DNA of 64,000 nucleotides, from NCBI RefSeq assembly GCF_004364865.1, contig NZ_SOAU01000001.1, positions 2,326,001 to 2,390,000 on the forward strand, written 5' to 3'. The DNA is from Ilumatobacter fluminis (GTDB lineage: Bacteria; Actinomycetota; Acidimicrobiia; Acidimicrobiales; Ilumatobacteraceae). The notes below the pieces were generated by a model. That model searched no databases and had not been told where the DNA came from. It worked only from the letters and a program-made list of their open reading frames with translations. The translations under genes and the position numbers were made by a program. Below, piece by piece: positions 23,864 to 32,703 of the stretch (its first letter is position 1; every line of letters starts with the position of its first letter).

Positions 23864-26098
23864 TCAGGCGTCGCGGCCGCCGCCCGGCAGGAGGCGGTGC
23901 ACGTCGTAGACGCTGTCGATGCGTCGGATCGTGTTCAGCACGCTGCCGACCTGGGCAGGGTTCGACATCTCGAGCTGGAAGCGCATCTTGGCGACGCGGT
24001 CGTCGCCGGTGAGGGTCTCGCAGCCGAGGATGTTCACGCCCATGTCGCCGAGCGTGTTGGCGACGTCGCGGAGCAGGCTCGTGCGGTCGAGGGCAACCAC
24101 CTCGACACCGGCGGCGTAGGTGCCGCCACGGGCGCCTTCGCGGTCCCACTCGACGTCGATCAGGCGCATCGCCTGTTCGTCGGACAGCGAGGTGGCGTTG
24201 GCACAGTCGGCCCGGTGCACGCTCACACCACGGCCGCGGGTGACGAACCCGATGATCTCGTCGCCGGGGATCGGGGTGCAACAGTTCGCCAGACGGACCA
24301 TGACGTCGTCGAGCCCCTCGACGTGGACACCGACCTGCCCCTCCCGAGATGACCCACGCCTCGGCTCGTGCACGGTGGCCGGCAACTGCTCCTGGTCGGG
24401 GGCGCTGTCGCCCTTGAGGATCTTGCCGATCCGCTGCGCGGCACCCCGGGCCGACACATGGCCTTCGCCGATGGCGGCGAGGAACGTGTCGACGTCGGTG
24501 TAGCTGTGCTCGACGATGACCTCTGCGAACGCCTCGTGGTTCCAGATCTTCTGGACCGGCAAGCCCTCACGGCGCAACTCGTCGGTGAGCTGGTCGCGGC
24601 CGTGCTCGATCATGTCGTCGCGACGCTCGCGACTGAACCACTGCCGGATCTTGTTCTGCGCCTTGTGCGAGACGGCGAACTGGAGCCAATCCTGCGACGG
24701 GCCGGCCGACTCGACCTTCGAGGTGAAGATCTCGCACGTGTCGCCGCTGGCGAGCTGATGATCGAGCGGCACGAGCCGCCCGTTGACCTTGCTGCCGATG
24801 CACGAGTGCCCGACCTCGGTGTGCACGTAGTACGCGAAGTCGACCGGCGTCGACCCGACCGGCAAGGTGATGACCTTGCCCTTCGGCGTGAAGATGTACA
24901 CCTCCTCCTGGTCGAGGTCGGTCTTCAGGTTGGCCATGAACTGTGCCGGGTCGCTGACCTCGGCCTGCCAGTCGATGAGGCGGTTCAGCCAGTCGATGTC
25001 GGAGGTGTCACCCTCGTTCTTGTAGGCCCAGTGCGCCGCGACGCCCCACTCGGCCCGCTGGTGCATGTCGCGGGTGCGGATCTGCACCTCGAGCGGGCGT
25101 CCCTGTGGACCGATCACGGTCGTGTGGAGGCTCTGGTACAGGTTGAACTTCGGGACGGCGATGTAGTCCTTGAAGCGGCCCGGCACCGGGCGCCAACGCC
25201 CGTGGATCGAGCCGAGCGCCGCGTAGCAGTCGCGGATCGAGTCGACGATCACCCGGACGGCGACGATGTCGAAGATCTCGTTGAACTCGCGGTTCTTGAC
25301 GACCATCTTCTCGTAGATGCTCCACAGGTGCTTGCCGCGACCGGTGATCTCGCCTTCGATCCCGAGCTCGTCGAGACGCTTCTGGATGTCGGCGATCGCT
25401 TGGGCGAGATAGGTGTCGCGCTCGGGGCTGCGGGTGGCGACGAGGTGGTCGAGTTCGGCGTAGCGCTTCGGGTGCAGTGCCGCGAACGACAGGTCTTCGA
25501 GTTGCTGCTTGATCTCCTGGATGCCGAGCCGGTGCGCCAGCGGCGCATAGATGTCGATCGTCTCCTGGGCGATGCGCTGCTGCTTCTCGGGGGCCATGCC
25601 GCCGAGGGTTCGCATGTTGTGCAGCCGGTCGGCCAGCTTGATGACGAGCACACGCAGGTCTTTCGCCATCGCCACGAGCATCTTGCGCATCGTGGCCGCC
25701 TGCTGGGCCTCACGCGAGTCGAACTGGATCCGTTCGAGCTTCGTGACACCGTCGACGATCCAGGCGACCTCCTCGCCGAACTGTTCGCGGACGTCCTGGA
25801 GTGTGATCTCGGTGTCCTCGACCGCGTCGTGCAACAACGCGGCCGCCAGCGACACCTCGTCGAGTCCGATATCGGCGACGATCTTGGCGACGGCGAGCGG
25901 ATGGTTGATGTAGCTCTCGCCGCTGGAGCGGGTCTGGTTGCGGTGCGCTTCGGCGGCGGTGTGATACGCCCGGTTGATCGTCTCGATGCGCGCCTTGGGG
26001 TGGTACGAGCGGTAGCTCCGCAGGAGCGGGACCAGCTCCGAGGCCGCGGCCGTCTCGTGATGTCGCCGCCAGGGAAGGACGCGATCGACGGTGGCCAT
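23864..26098 (-). CDS. relA: Bifunctional (p)ppGpp synthetase/hydrolase
   Basis: 744 aa, the Rel length of actinobacteria. The HD hydrolase domain has HPLAVAKIVADIGLD and LLHDAVEDT; the synthetase domain has GRFKDYIAVPKFNLYQSLHT and EVQIRTRDMHQRAEWGVAAH. Next are TGS (VYIFTPKGKVITLPVGSTPV), a conserved Cys-containing region (RLANCCTPIPGDEIIGF) and a C-terminal ACT domain. Both catalytic sites look intact, so the protein can make and degrade the alarmone. It is 3 bp behind apt, an arrangement common in actinobacteria. Confidence 0.95.
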   Translation of the reverse strand: MATVDRVLPWRRHHETAAASELVPLLRSYRSYHPKARIETINRAYHTAAEAHRNQTRSSGESYINHPLAVAKIVADIGLDEVSLAAALLHDAVEDTEITLQDVREQFGEEVAWIVDGVTKLERIQFDSREAQQAATMRKMLVAMAKDLRVLVIKLADRLHNMRTLGGMAPEKQQRIAQETIDIYAPLAHRLGIQEIKQQLEDLSFAALHPKRYAELDHLVATRSPERDTYLAQAIADIQKRLDELGIEGEITGRGKHLWSIYEKMVVKNREFNEIFDIVAVRVIVDSIRDCYAALGSIHGRWRPVPGRFKDYIAVPKFNLYQSLHTTVIGPQGRPLEVQIRTRDMHQRAEWGVAAHWAYKNEGDTSDIDWLNRLIDWQAEVSDPAQFMANLKTDLDQEEVYIFTPKGKVITLPVGSTPVDFAYYVHTEVGHSCIGSKVNGRLVPLDHQLASGDTCEIFTSKVESAGPSQDWLQFAVSHKAQNKIRQWFSRERRDDMIEHGRDQLTDELRREGLPVQKIWNHEAFAEVIVEHSYTDVDTFLAAIGEGHVSARGAAQRIGKILKGDSAPDQEQLPATVHEPRRGSSREGQVGVHVEGLDDVMVRLANCCTPIPGDEIIGFVTRGRGVSVHRADCANATSLSDEQAMRLIDVEWDREGARGGTYAAGVEVVALDRTSLLRDVANTLGDMGVNILGCETLTGDDRVAKMRFQLEMSNPAQVGSVLNTIRRIDSVYDVHRLLPGGGRDA

Positions 26099-26101
26099 GA
26101 C

Positions 26102-26629
26102 TCAGTATCGCGTGAGACTCTCCACACGGTGGTTCGCGAGCTTCGCTCGGCCCCCGAGTGCTTCGAGTTCGATCATGACCCCGATGCCGACGACCCGCCC
26201 GCCGAGCGCCTCGACCAGCTTGGCCGTTGCCTCGGCGGTGCCCCCGGTGGCGAGGACGTCGTCGACGATCAGGATCGGTTCGTCGGGATGGATGGCGTCG
26301 CGGTGGATCTCGAGCTTGTCGCTGCCGTACTCGAGTTCGTACTCCTCCCGGGCGACCGCCCACGGCAGCTTGCCGGCCTTGCGGACCGGGACGAAGCCGG
26401 CCCGCAACCGGTAGGCGACCGGCGCGGCGAGGATGAACCCCCGCGACTCGATGCCGACCACGCGGCTGACCTCGACGTCGTGGAATCCGGTGACCAGATC
26501 GTCGACCGCACGCCCGAACGCTGCGGCGTCACCCAGCAGCGGGGTGATGTCGCGGAACGTCACCCCCGGCTGGGGGTAGTCGGCGATCGGACGGATGTGG
26601 TCGCGAACCCAGGTCGCGTCGAGTGCCAT
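26102..26629 (-). CDS. apt: Adenine phosphoribosyltransferase
   Basis: 175 aa. Type I PRTase: IADYPQPGVTFRDITPLL at the N terminus, GIESRGFILAAPVAYRL, and the PRPP loop ILIVDDVLATGGTAEA. It converts adenine and PRPP into AMP. TAACCT ends 6 nt before ATG 26629, so apt-relA likely starts a new leaderless transcript just after secF. Confidence 0.95.
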   Translation of the reverse strand: MALDATWVRDHIRPIADYPQPGVTFRDITPLLGDAAAFGRAVDDLVTGFHDVEVSRVVGIESRGFILAAPVAYRLRAGFVPVRKAGKLPWAVAREEYELEYGSDKLEIHRDAIHPDEPILIVDDVLATGGTAEATAKLVEALGGRVVGIGVMIELEALGGRAKLANHRVESLTRY

Positions 26630-26635
26630 GTCCTG

Positions 26636-26641
26636 AGGTTA
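26636..26641 (-). promoter_or_regulatory. -10 element TAACCT, leaderless apt-relA promoter
   Basis: TAACCT ends 6 nt before ATG 26629; TTATCG lies 17 bp further upstream as a weak -35. Confidence 0.5.
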
Positions 26642-26672
26642 CCGGCGGCGCCAACCTCCGATAACGACGGTG

Positions 26673-27878
26673 CTACCTGCGCTTCTTCTTGCGCGGCCGC
26701 GGCTGGTGCTTCAGCGCCGACTGCGCCTCCTTGGCGGTCGGCGAATCCGGCGTCGTGCCGACACTCGCCGGCTCGGCGGCATCGGCCGACTCGTCGGTGA
26801 CGTCGTCGCCACGGGCGGTCGCCGCCGCAGCGCGGGTCCGGCGGCTGCCGATGTCGCCCCGCACGACCATGTCGCGCAGCGCCTCGCCGACGGCGGGCGG
26901 CACGTTGCGGCCCTCCCACGCCGAGCTGTTCGCCTTGAGCAGGCCGAGCAACGGCACGGCGATGAAGATCGACGAGTAGGCACCGACGGCCATACCGATG
27001 AGGAGTGCGAGGGCGAACTCGGAGAGGGTCGCCTGCCCGAACACGCCGGCACCGATGATCAGCAGCGACAGCACCGGCACGATCGACGAGATGCTCGTGT
27101 TGAGTGAGCGCATCAGCACCTGGTTCATCGACACGTTCAAAACGTCGGCGTACGGCGGCTTCTGTGCGGCGAACCGAGCCTCGTTCTCGCGCACACGGTC
27201 GAACACGACGACCGTGTCGTAGAGCGAGTAGCCGAGGATCGTCAGGAAGGCGATCACCGTGGGCGGCGTGACGATGAACTGGAACAGGGAGTAGATGCCG
27301 ACGGCGACGACTACGTCGTGGAGCATGGCCACGATCGCGGCGACCGCCATCCGCCACTCGAAGCGGAACGACAGATAGATCGCGACGAGGATCACGAAGA
27401 TCACGAGGGCGCGGACGGCGCTCTCGGTCACCTCGGCGCCCCACGACGCACTCACGAGACTGACGTTGACCTCGTCGACGTCGACCCCGGCGGCGTCGGC
27501 GAACTGCTGGCGCAGCTCGGCGCCGACCTCGGCCGGCTGATCGCCGACCTGCACCTTGACGAACTCGGTCGAGTCGGAGCTGCGCTCCTGGAGGCGTGCG
27601 CCTTCGGTGCTCAGACCGTTGTCGGCCAGGACGTCCTCCGCGTCGTCGATCGTGAAGCCGTTGGTGGCCGGCACGTCCCACGACACACCGCCGGCGAAGT
27701 CGATACCGAGGTTGAGGCCTTGGATCGACAGCGAGGCGATGGAGATGACGATCAGGAGCAGTGAGGCGCCGAAGCCCCATTTGCGACGACCGATGAAGTC
27801 GATCGCCGTCTGACCGTTGACCGCCCGACCGAGTGCGGTCGGCGAGATGGCGACGGGATTGGGTGCTGTATCGCTCAT
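26673..27878 (-). CDS. secF: Protein translocase subunit SecF
   Basis: 401 aa. Six membrane helices with the periplasmic loop after the first; conserved LGIDFAGGVSW, then the second-half motifs TILGYSLYDTVVVFDRVREN and MRSLNTSISSIVPVLSLLII. It works with SecD to pull exported proteins out of the Sec channel with the proton gradient. The C-terminal ~90 residues are a charged, low-complexity tail ending in Lys/Arg (RPRKKKRR). ATG 27878 overlaps the secD stop by 4 bp. Confidence 0.95.
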   Translation of the reverse strand: MSDTAPNPVAISPTALGRAVNGQTAIDFIGRRKWGFGASLLLIVISIASLSIQGLNLGIDFAGGVSWDVPATNGFTIDDAEDVLADNGLSTEGARLQERSSDSTEFVKVQVGDQPAEVGAELRQQFADAAGVDVDEVNVSLVSASWGAEVTESAVRALVIFVILVAIYLSFRFEWRMAVAAIVAMLHDVVVAVGIYSLFQFIVTPPTVIAFLTILGYSLYDTVVVFDRVRENEARFAAQKPPYADVLNVSMNQVLMRSLNTSISSIVPVLSLLIIGAGVFGQATLSEFALALLIGMAVGAYSSIFIAVPLLGLLKANSSAWEGRNVPPAVGEALRDMVVRGDIGSRRTRAAAATARGDDVTDESADAAEPASVGTTPDSPTAKEAQSALKHQPRPRKKKRR

Positions 27879-29209
27879 GCCGGCACCCCCACCGGAGCGG
27901 TGACGCCCGTGGCGGCGCGTCCGTTGTTCGCGAACCGTGACCGCGAGAAGAGCAGCACGGCGGGTCGGATGAAGAACCAGCACACGATCAGGTCGCAGAT
28001 CGTCGTGATGCCGACGTACAGGGCGAAGCCCTTGACCGAGCCGACGCTGAGCCAGAACAGGATCAGCGCCGACATCAGACCGATGAAGTTGGCGGCGAGG
28101 ATCGTCTTCCACGTCGCATCGAAGCTGCGTGGTGCGGCGTTGGCGAGCGAGCGGCCCTGACGGGTCTCGTCGCGGAGCCGCTCGAACAGCACGATGTAGG
28201 TGTCGACCGTGATACCGATCGACACGATCACGCCGGTGGCACCGGCGAGCGTGAACGCGTAGTTCGTGGCCTGCGACACGTACGTCGCCAGCAGGTACAC
28301 CGTCGCCGCCCACACGACGAGACCGGCGACGATCACGACGGCGAGTCGGCGGTAGTAGACGGTCATGTAGACGAGGGTGAGGGCCACACCGATGAGTCCG
28401 GAGATGATCGCTGCGTTGAGGGCGTCCTGACCGGCGGTCGGCGAGACGGTCTCGACACGCTCCTGCACCATCTGGATCGGGAAGGCGCCACGGTTCAGCA
28501 CGTCGGCCAGCGACCGGGCCTCGTCCTCGGTGAACGAACCGGAGATCTGCACCGATCCGGGGAAGTTCGGCGTCTGCACGACCGGGGCCGACTGGATGAC
28601 GTCGTCGAGCACGATCGCGAGCTGTGTCGTGGGGCACGCGGCGGTGCCGTTGTAGCACTGCGTCGCCAAAGCGTTCCACTGGTTCTGGCCCGTGTTGCTC
28701 AGGTCGACGGCCACGACCCAACGACCCTGGACGAGATCGACGCCGGCGCTCTTGCGCACGAACACCTCACCGGTGGCGTCGGACGGGCCGACGATGCAGG
28801 TGCCGCCGTCGAGGGTCGGCAGCGCACTCTGGCCGGCCGCCTCGTCGGGGGTGCCGCCGGCGCAGGTCAGCACCGGACGCAGCGACACGATGCCCGATAC
28901 CGAGACCGCCTCGAGCGCCTCGGCCTGATCGCGCACGCCCGGCAGGTCGACGATCACGTTCGCGCCTTCGACACGGACGTCGGGTTCGGCGATGCCGGTC
29001 GACTCCAGCTGGTCGCGGACCAGGTCGCGGACGAACGACAGGTCTTCACCGGTCGCATCCTCGGTGTCGGGCGCCAGGATGACGCTGACGCCGCCTTCGA
29101 GGTCGAGGCCGAGCGCCGGGTGTTCGTCGCGTGCGATGTTCACGACGAGCAGCGCTCCCACGACACCGACGAAGATCAGCATCGACGCCCAGAGGCGTTT
29201 GGGGTTCAC
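27875..29209 (-). CDS. secD: Protein translocase subunit SecD
   Basis: 444 aa. N-terminal helix, then a P1 region with LGLDLEGGVSVILAP, the second periplasmic segment (QISGSFTEDEARSLADVLN) and five further helices with AGATGVIVSIGITVDTYIVL and FERLRDETRQGRS. It lacks much of the large P1 head present in E. coli SecD, which is normal for actinobacteria. It overlaps yajC upstream and secF downstream by 4 bp each, giving a tightly coupled export operon. Confidence 0.95.
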   Translation of the reverse strand: MNPKRLWASMLIFVGVVGALLVVNIARDEHPALGLDLEGGVSVILAPDTEDATGEDLSFVRDLVRDQLESTGIAEPDVRVEGANVIVDLPGVRDQAEALEAVSVSGIVSLRPVLTCAGGTPDEAAGQSALPTLDGGTCIVGPSDATGEVFVRKSAGVDLVQGRWVVAVDLSNTGQNQWNALATQCYNGTAACPTTQLAIVLDDVIQSAPVVQTPNFPGSVQISGSFTEDEARSLADVLNRGAFPIQMVQERVETVSPTAGQDALNAAIISGLIGVALTLVYMTVYYRRLAVVIVAGLVVWAATVYLLATYVSQATNYAFTLAGATGVIVSIGITVDTYIVLFERLRDETRQGRSLANAAPRSFDATWKTILAANFIGLMSALILFWLSVGSVKGFALYVGITTICDLIVCWFFIRPAVLLFSRSRFANNGRAATGVTAPVGVPA

Positions 29210-29595
29210 GACTCGTCCGAGTCGTCCGACTTCGCGTCGGCCTTCGCCTCGGCGTCGGCCACCTTGGCGGCAGCAGCCTCGTCCTCGGCATTGGTGTCGA
29301 CCTTGCGCGACACGGCGGCACGGGCGATCCGGACCTGGACGTCGTCGTCGACTTCGAGCCAGAACCGGTCGGGGCCGTCCTCACCGGTGATGAAGCCGTA
29401 GATGCCGGCCGTCGTGATGACCTCGTCACCGACGCCGACCGAGGACTGCAGCTCGGCGGCCTCCTTCATGCGCTTCCGCTGCGGGCGGATCAGCAGGAAG
29501 TACATGATCAGACCGATCACGAGGAACGGGATCAGGCTGACGAGGATGTTCGGCGAGCTCTCTTCGGAACTCGCGAGGAGGAAGGCAAGATGCAT
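29206..29595 (-). CDS. yajC: Preprotein translocase subunit YajC
   Basis: 129 aa. One membrane helix (LVSLIPFLVIGLIMYFLLI) is followed by the family motif RPQRKRMKEAAELQSSVGVG and GDEVITTAGIYGFI. The C-terminal tail is an Ala/Asp/Lys-rich low-complexity segment. ATG 29595 is chosen; a TTG at 29607 is in frame but has no better signal. It is the head of the yajC-secD-secF operon and ends with an ATGA overlap onto secD. Confidence 0.92.
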   Translation of the reverse strand: MHLAFLLASSEESSPNILVSLIPFLVIGLIMYFLLIRPQRKRMKEAAELQSSVGVGDEVITTAGIYGFITGEDGPDRFWLEVDDDVQVRIARAAVSRKVDTNAEDEAAAAKVADAEAKADAKSDDSDES

Positions 29596-29661
29596 AGCGG
29601 CGAGCAATGCTAACGCCCGACCGGCCCGAAGTGCCGGACGGCGGCGGTCGCGTCGTCGGCG

Positions 29662-30759
29662 TCAGCCCCAGACGGCGAGCACGTCACGGCGCAGATCCTG
29701 GAACGTGCCGTCGATGATCGCCGCCCGCATCTGCTCGAGGAGGCGCAGCGTCCAGGCCACGTTGTGCAGGCTGACCAGGCGCGATGCGGTCGGCTCACCG
29801 ACCTTGAAGAGGTGACGGATGTACCCGCGCGAGTGACGCGCACAGACCGAGCACGTGCACGACACGTCGATCGGCTCGTCGCTGAGGGCGAACTCCTGGC
29901 GCTTCAGATTGACCCGACCCTCGCTCGTGAGTGCGGTGCCGTGGCGCCCGAGGCGGGTCTGCATCACACAGTCGAACTGGTCGACGCCGAGGTTGACGGC
30001 CTCCACGATGGACGCGGGATCACCGACCCCCATCAGGTAGCGAGGACGATTCGTGGGCAGGTGCTCGATGGCGGCCGCCAGCGCCGGGATCATCTCGTCG
30101 CGGGTCTCCCCGACCGACAAGCCGCCGATGCCGTAGCCGTCGAACTCGAGCGCAGCGGTCCGTTCGGCCGATTCGGCGCGCATCACCTCGCTGACACCGC
30201 CCTGCACGATGCCGAACAGTGCCTGGTCGGGGCGGGTGTGATGATCACGGGCCCGCTTCGCCCAGGCGTTCGTGCGCTCGAGTGCCAGGCGGATCACCTC
30301 GGGCGGACTCGGCAGCGGCGGGCACACGTCGAGCACCATCTGGATGTCGGCGCCGAGCAGCTGCTGGGTCTCGACCGCCTTCTCCGGCGTGAAGCGGTGC
30401 TTCGTGCCGTCGTAGGTCGACGCGAACGTGACCCCCTCGTCGTCGACGTCGGGTTCGAGCGAGAACACCTGGAAACCGCCCGAGTCGGTGAGCGTGAGGC
30501 CACTCCACCCGGCGAACTTCGCCAGCCCACCGAAGTGGGCGACGGTGTCGGCGCCGGGCCGCATCATCAGGTGATACGTGTTGCCCAGCACGATCTGCGC
30601 ACCCAGCGCGTCGTAGTCATCGGCGCTCAGGTACTTGATCGCACCACGCGTACCGACCGGCATGAACAGCGGCGTCGTGTAGCTGCCGTTCGCCGTCGTG
30701 GCGGTGCCGGCACGGGCCGTCCCGTCGCTCGCCGTGGTCTCGAACTCGACAACATGCAC
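29662..30759 (-). CDS. tgt: tRNA-guanine transglycosylase
   Basis: 365 aa. Bacterial Tgt: MPVGTRGAIKYLS, the active-site LTLTDSGGFQVFSL, GIVQGG, GGLSVGE and the zinc site CTCSVCARHSRGYIRHL followed by a His. It swaps guanine-34 for a queuine precursor in tRNAs with GUN anticodons. GTG 30759 is the likely start, with TAGGAT 8 nt upstream. It lies downstream of queA in the same direction but is separated by a long inverted repeat. Confidence 0.95.
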   Translation of the reverse strand: MHVVEFETTASDGTARAGTATTANGSYTTPLFMPVGTRGAIKYLSADDYDALGAQIVLGNTYHLMMRPGADTVAHFGGLAKFAGWSGLTLTDSGGFQVFSLEPDVDDEGVTFASTYDGTKHRFTPEKAVETQQLLGADIQMVLDVCPPLPSPPEVIRLALERTNAWAKRARDHHTRPDQALFGIVQGGVSEVMRAESAERTAALEFDGYGIGGLSVGETRDEMIPALAAAIEHLPTNRPRYLMGVGDPASIVEAVNLGVDQFDCVMQTRLGRHGTALTSEGRVNLKRQEFALSDEPIDVSCTCSVCARHSRGYIRHLFKVGEPTASRLVSLHNVAWTLRLLEQMRAAIIDGTFQDLRRDVLAVWG

Positions 30760-30775
30760 GTCGAACGATCCTACG

Positions 30776-30860
30776 GTCGGTTGATGTCAGACATGAACCG
30801 ACCCGACCGGGGACTGCAATGACCGTCCACCTGGTCGGTTCATGTCTGACATCAACCGAC
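30776..30860. repeat. Pair of 27-bp palindromes in inverted orientation (28-bp arms)
   Basis: The arms 30776-30803 and 30833-30860 are exact complements of each other over 28 nt, separated by 29 nt. Each arm is itself nearly palindromic: GTCGGTTGATGTC, a central A, then GACATGAACCGAC. The layout, two palindromes facing each other between genes, resembles REP doublets (BIMEs). It sits in the queA-tgt gap, where a stem would form in a shared transcript. Confidence 0.8.
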
Positions 30861-30863
30861 GTA

Positions 30864-31886
30864 TCAGGCGTGGCGGTCGAGCAGCATGGCGTCGCCGAAG
30901 CTGAGGAACCGGTAGTCGTGCTCGAGCGCCTCGTCGTAGAGCGAGCGCCAGCGGTCGCCGACGAAGGCGTGGATCATCATCAACAGCGTCGTCTTCGGCA
31001 GGTGGAAGTTGGTCATCAACACGTCGACGAGCTGCCAGTCGTAGTCGCCGTGGATGAAGATGTCGGTGCGGCCTTCGAGTTCGCCCCGGGTCGCCGCCGA
31101 TTCCAGCGCCCGCACGCTGGTGGTCCCCACACACACCACGCGTCCGCCGGCTGCCCGTGTGGCCAGGCACCGGTCCATCGTCTGCGGCGGCACCCGGTAC
31201 CGCTCGGTGTGCATCCGGTGCTCGGTGGGGTCGTCCTCCATCACTGGACGGAAGGTGTCGAGCCCGACGACGAGCTCGACCTTCGCCGTCTCGACGCCGC
31301 GTTCTGCCAACCGGTCGAGCAACTCGGACGTGAAGTGGAGTCCGGCCGTCGGCGCCGCTGCGGAACCGGGCTCGCGGGCGTACACCGTCTGGTAGCGGTC
31401 GGGGTCGCCGAGCCGTTCGGTGATGTACGGCGGGAGCGGCATCTCGCCGTGGTCGGCCAGCACGTCGAGCGAGTCGATCGATCCGAGCACCGTGACCGTG
31501 AACGTGTCGCCGGCTTCGGTTCGCTCCCCCATCTCGACGACCGGTGTCCCGTCGGGGGCGAGCAGCTGCTCCCCCGGCTTCAACTTGCGAGCGGGACGCA
31601 CCATTGCCTCCCACACCCGGCGTTCGCCGTCGAGCGGTTCGAGCATCAGGACCTCGGCCTTGCCGCCGGTCGCCCGTTGCACCGAGAGGCGCGCCGGGAT
31701 GACCTTCGTCTCGTTCACGACGAGCAGGTCGCCCGGTCGCAGGATCTCCGGGAGATCGCGGACCCGTCGGTGGTCGGGTGCGTCGCTCCCCCGGTCGACC
31801 AGGAGCCGTGCAGCGTCGCGCGGCTCGATCGGCGTCTGGGCGATGCGCTCGTCGGGGAGGTCATAGTCGAAGTCGCTCAGCAACAT
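30864..31886 (-). CDS. queA: S-adenosylmethionine:tRNA ribosyltransferase-isomerase
   Basis: 340 aa. Typical QueA blocks: DFDYDLPDERIAQTPIEPRD, DLLVVNETKVIPARL, PTAGLHFTSELLDRL, GTTSVRALES and TNFHLPKTTLLMMIHAFVG. It adds the epoxycyclopentanediol of queuosine to tRNA, using SAM as ribosyl donor, after Tgt acts. Gene order queA-tgt-yajC-secD-secF equals that of many distant bacteria. TAGCCT is 9 nt upstream of ATG 31886. None of the preQ1-synthesis genes are in this window. Confidence 0.95.
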   Translation of the reverse strand: MLLSDFDYDLPDERIAQTPIEPRDAARLLVDRGSDAPDHRRVRDLPEILRPGDLLVVNETKVIPARLSVQRATGGKAEVLMLEPLDGERRVWEAMVRPARKLKPGEQLLAPDGTPVVEMGERTEAGDTFTVTVLGSIDSLDVLADHGEMPLPPYITERLGDPDRYQTVYAREPGSAAAPTAGLHFTSELLDRLAERGVETAKVELVVGLDTFRPVMEDDPTEHRMHTERYRVPPQTMDRCLATRAAGGRVVCVGTTSVRALESAATRGELEGRTDIFIHGDYDWQLVDVLMTNFHLPKTTLLMMIHAFVGDRWRSLYDEALEHDYRFLSFGDAMLLDRHA

Positions 31887-31934
31887 GGCCGGACCAGGCT
31901 ACGGCTGCCACGTTTCGGACGGGGCTCGCTGTGG

Positions 31935-31940
31935 GAAGAT
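31935..31940 (+). promoter_or_regulatory. -10-like element GAAGAT
   Basis: GAAGAT ends 6 nt before ATG 31947. It keeps the A2 and T6 of the local consensus but is weak. Confidence 0.3.
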
Positions 31941-31946
31941 CGAGCC

Positions 31947-32648
31947 ATGGCTTCCCGTTCCGTTCCCGTTCCCTGCGACGACGCCGGCTCGATGCCGCTG
32001 CATGTCTGGGTCCCCGAGGGCGGCTCGGGTCCGGGCATCCTCCTGATCCAGGAGATCTTCGGTGTCGGCCCGTACATCCGGTCGGTCGCCCAGCGCCTCG
32101 TCGACGCCGGTTACGTCGTCGGCGCCCCCGAGGTCTTCTGGCGGTTCGCGCCGGGTTGGGAGGCGTCCCACGACCAGGCCGGCCTCGAGGCGTCGGTCGC
32201 CAAGGCCGGCGAACTGAACCCGGCCACGGCCGCCACCGACTGCGCCCGAGCGTTCGCCGCGTTGGAAGAACTCGACGAGGTGGTCGGCACGCCCGGCGTC
32301 ATGGGGTTCTGCCTCGGCGGCACGCTCGCCTGGTCGGTCGCCGCCGGCGCTCAGCCGGCCGTGTGCGTCAGCTACTACGGCTCGGGCGTGCCCCAGATGC
32401 TCGACCAGGTCGACAACGTGTCGTGCCCGACCCTGTTCCACTTCGGCAACGCCGACGCCTACACCCCGAACGAGGGCGTCGACGCCCTGAACGCCGCCAT
32501 CGACGGGCGGGACAACTTCGTGCTCAACGTCGAGAACGCCGGCCACGCCTTCGACAACCACGAGTCGGAGATGTTCTACGACGAATCGGCCGCCAACGCC
32601 GCCTGGGCCAAGACGATGGCGTTCCTCGGCACCCACCTCCCCGCCTGA
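31947..32648 (+). CDS. Dienelactone hydrolase family protein
   Basis: 233 aa, alpha/beta-hydrolase. The nucleophile elbow is GFCLGG (Cys as in dienelactone hydrolases); the strand-1 region GPGILLIQEIFGVGPYIRSV carries the conserved Glu; Asp is in FGNADAYTP and His in GHAFDN. Family members cleave dienelactones in chlorocatechol or related routes, but many have other esters as substrate, and no ring-cleavage genes lie nearby. It and the next gene interrupt the ruvB-queA order on the opposite strand. Confidence 0.85.
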   Translation: MASRSVPVPCDDAGSMPLHVWVPEGGSGPGILLIQEIFGVGPYIRSVAQRLVDAGYVVGAPEVFWRFAPGWEASHDQAGLEASVAKAGELNPATAATDCARAFAALEELDEVVGTPGVMGFCLGGTLAWSVAAGAQPAVCVSYYGSGVPQMLDQVDNVSCPTLFHFGNADAYTPNEGVDALNAAIDGRDNFVLNVENAGHAFDNHESEMFYDESAANAAWAKTMAFLGTHLPA

Positions 32649-32675
32649 CACGGATGGGGTCAGACCCCATCCGTG
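32649..32675. repeat. 27-bp palindrome with GTCAGAC core
   Basis: CACGGATGGGGTC, a central A, and its exact complement. It starts at the dienelactone-hydrolase stop region and has the same 13-1-13 plan and GTCAGAC core as the two copies at 30776-30860. GAATCTTT follows, so it could terminate transcription. Confidence 0.75.
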
Positions 32676-32703
32676 GAATCTTTCGGGGGGTCGGCGGGTA
32701 TTC

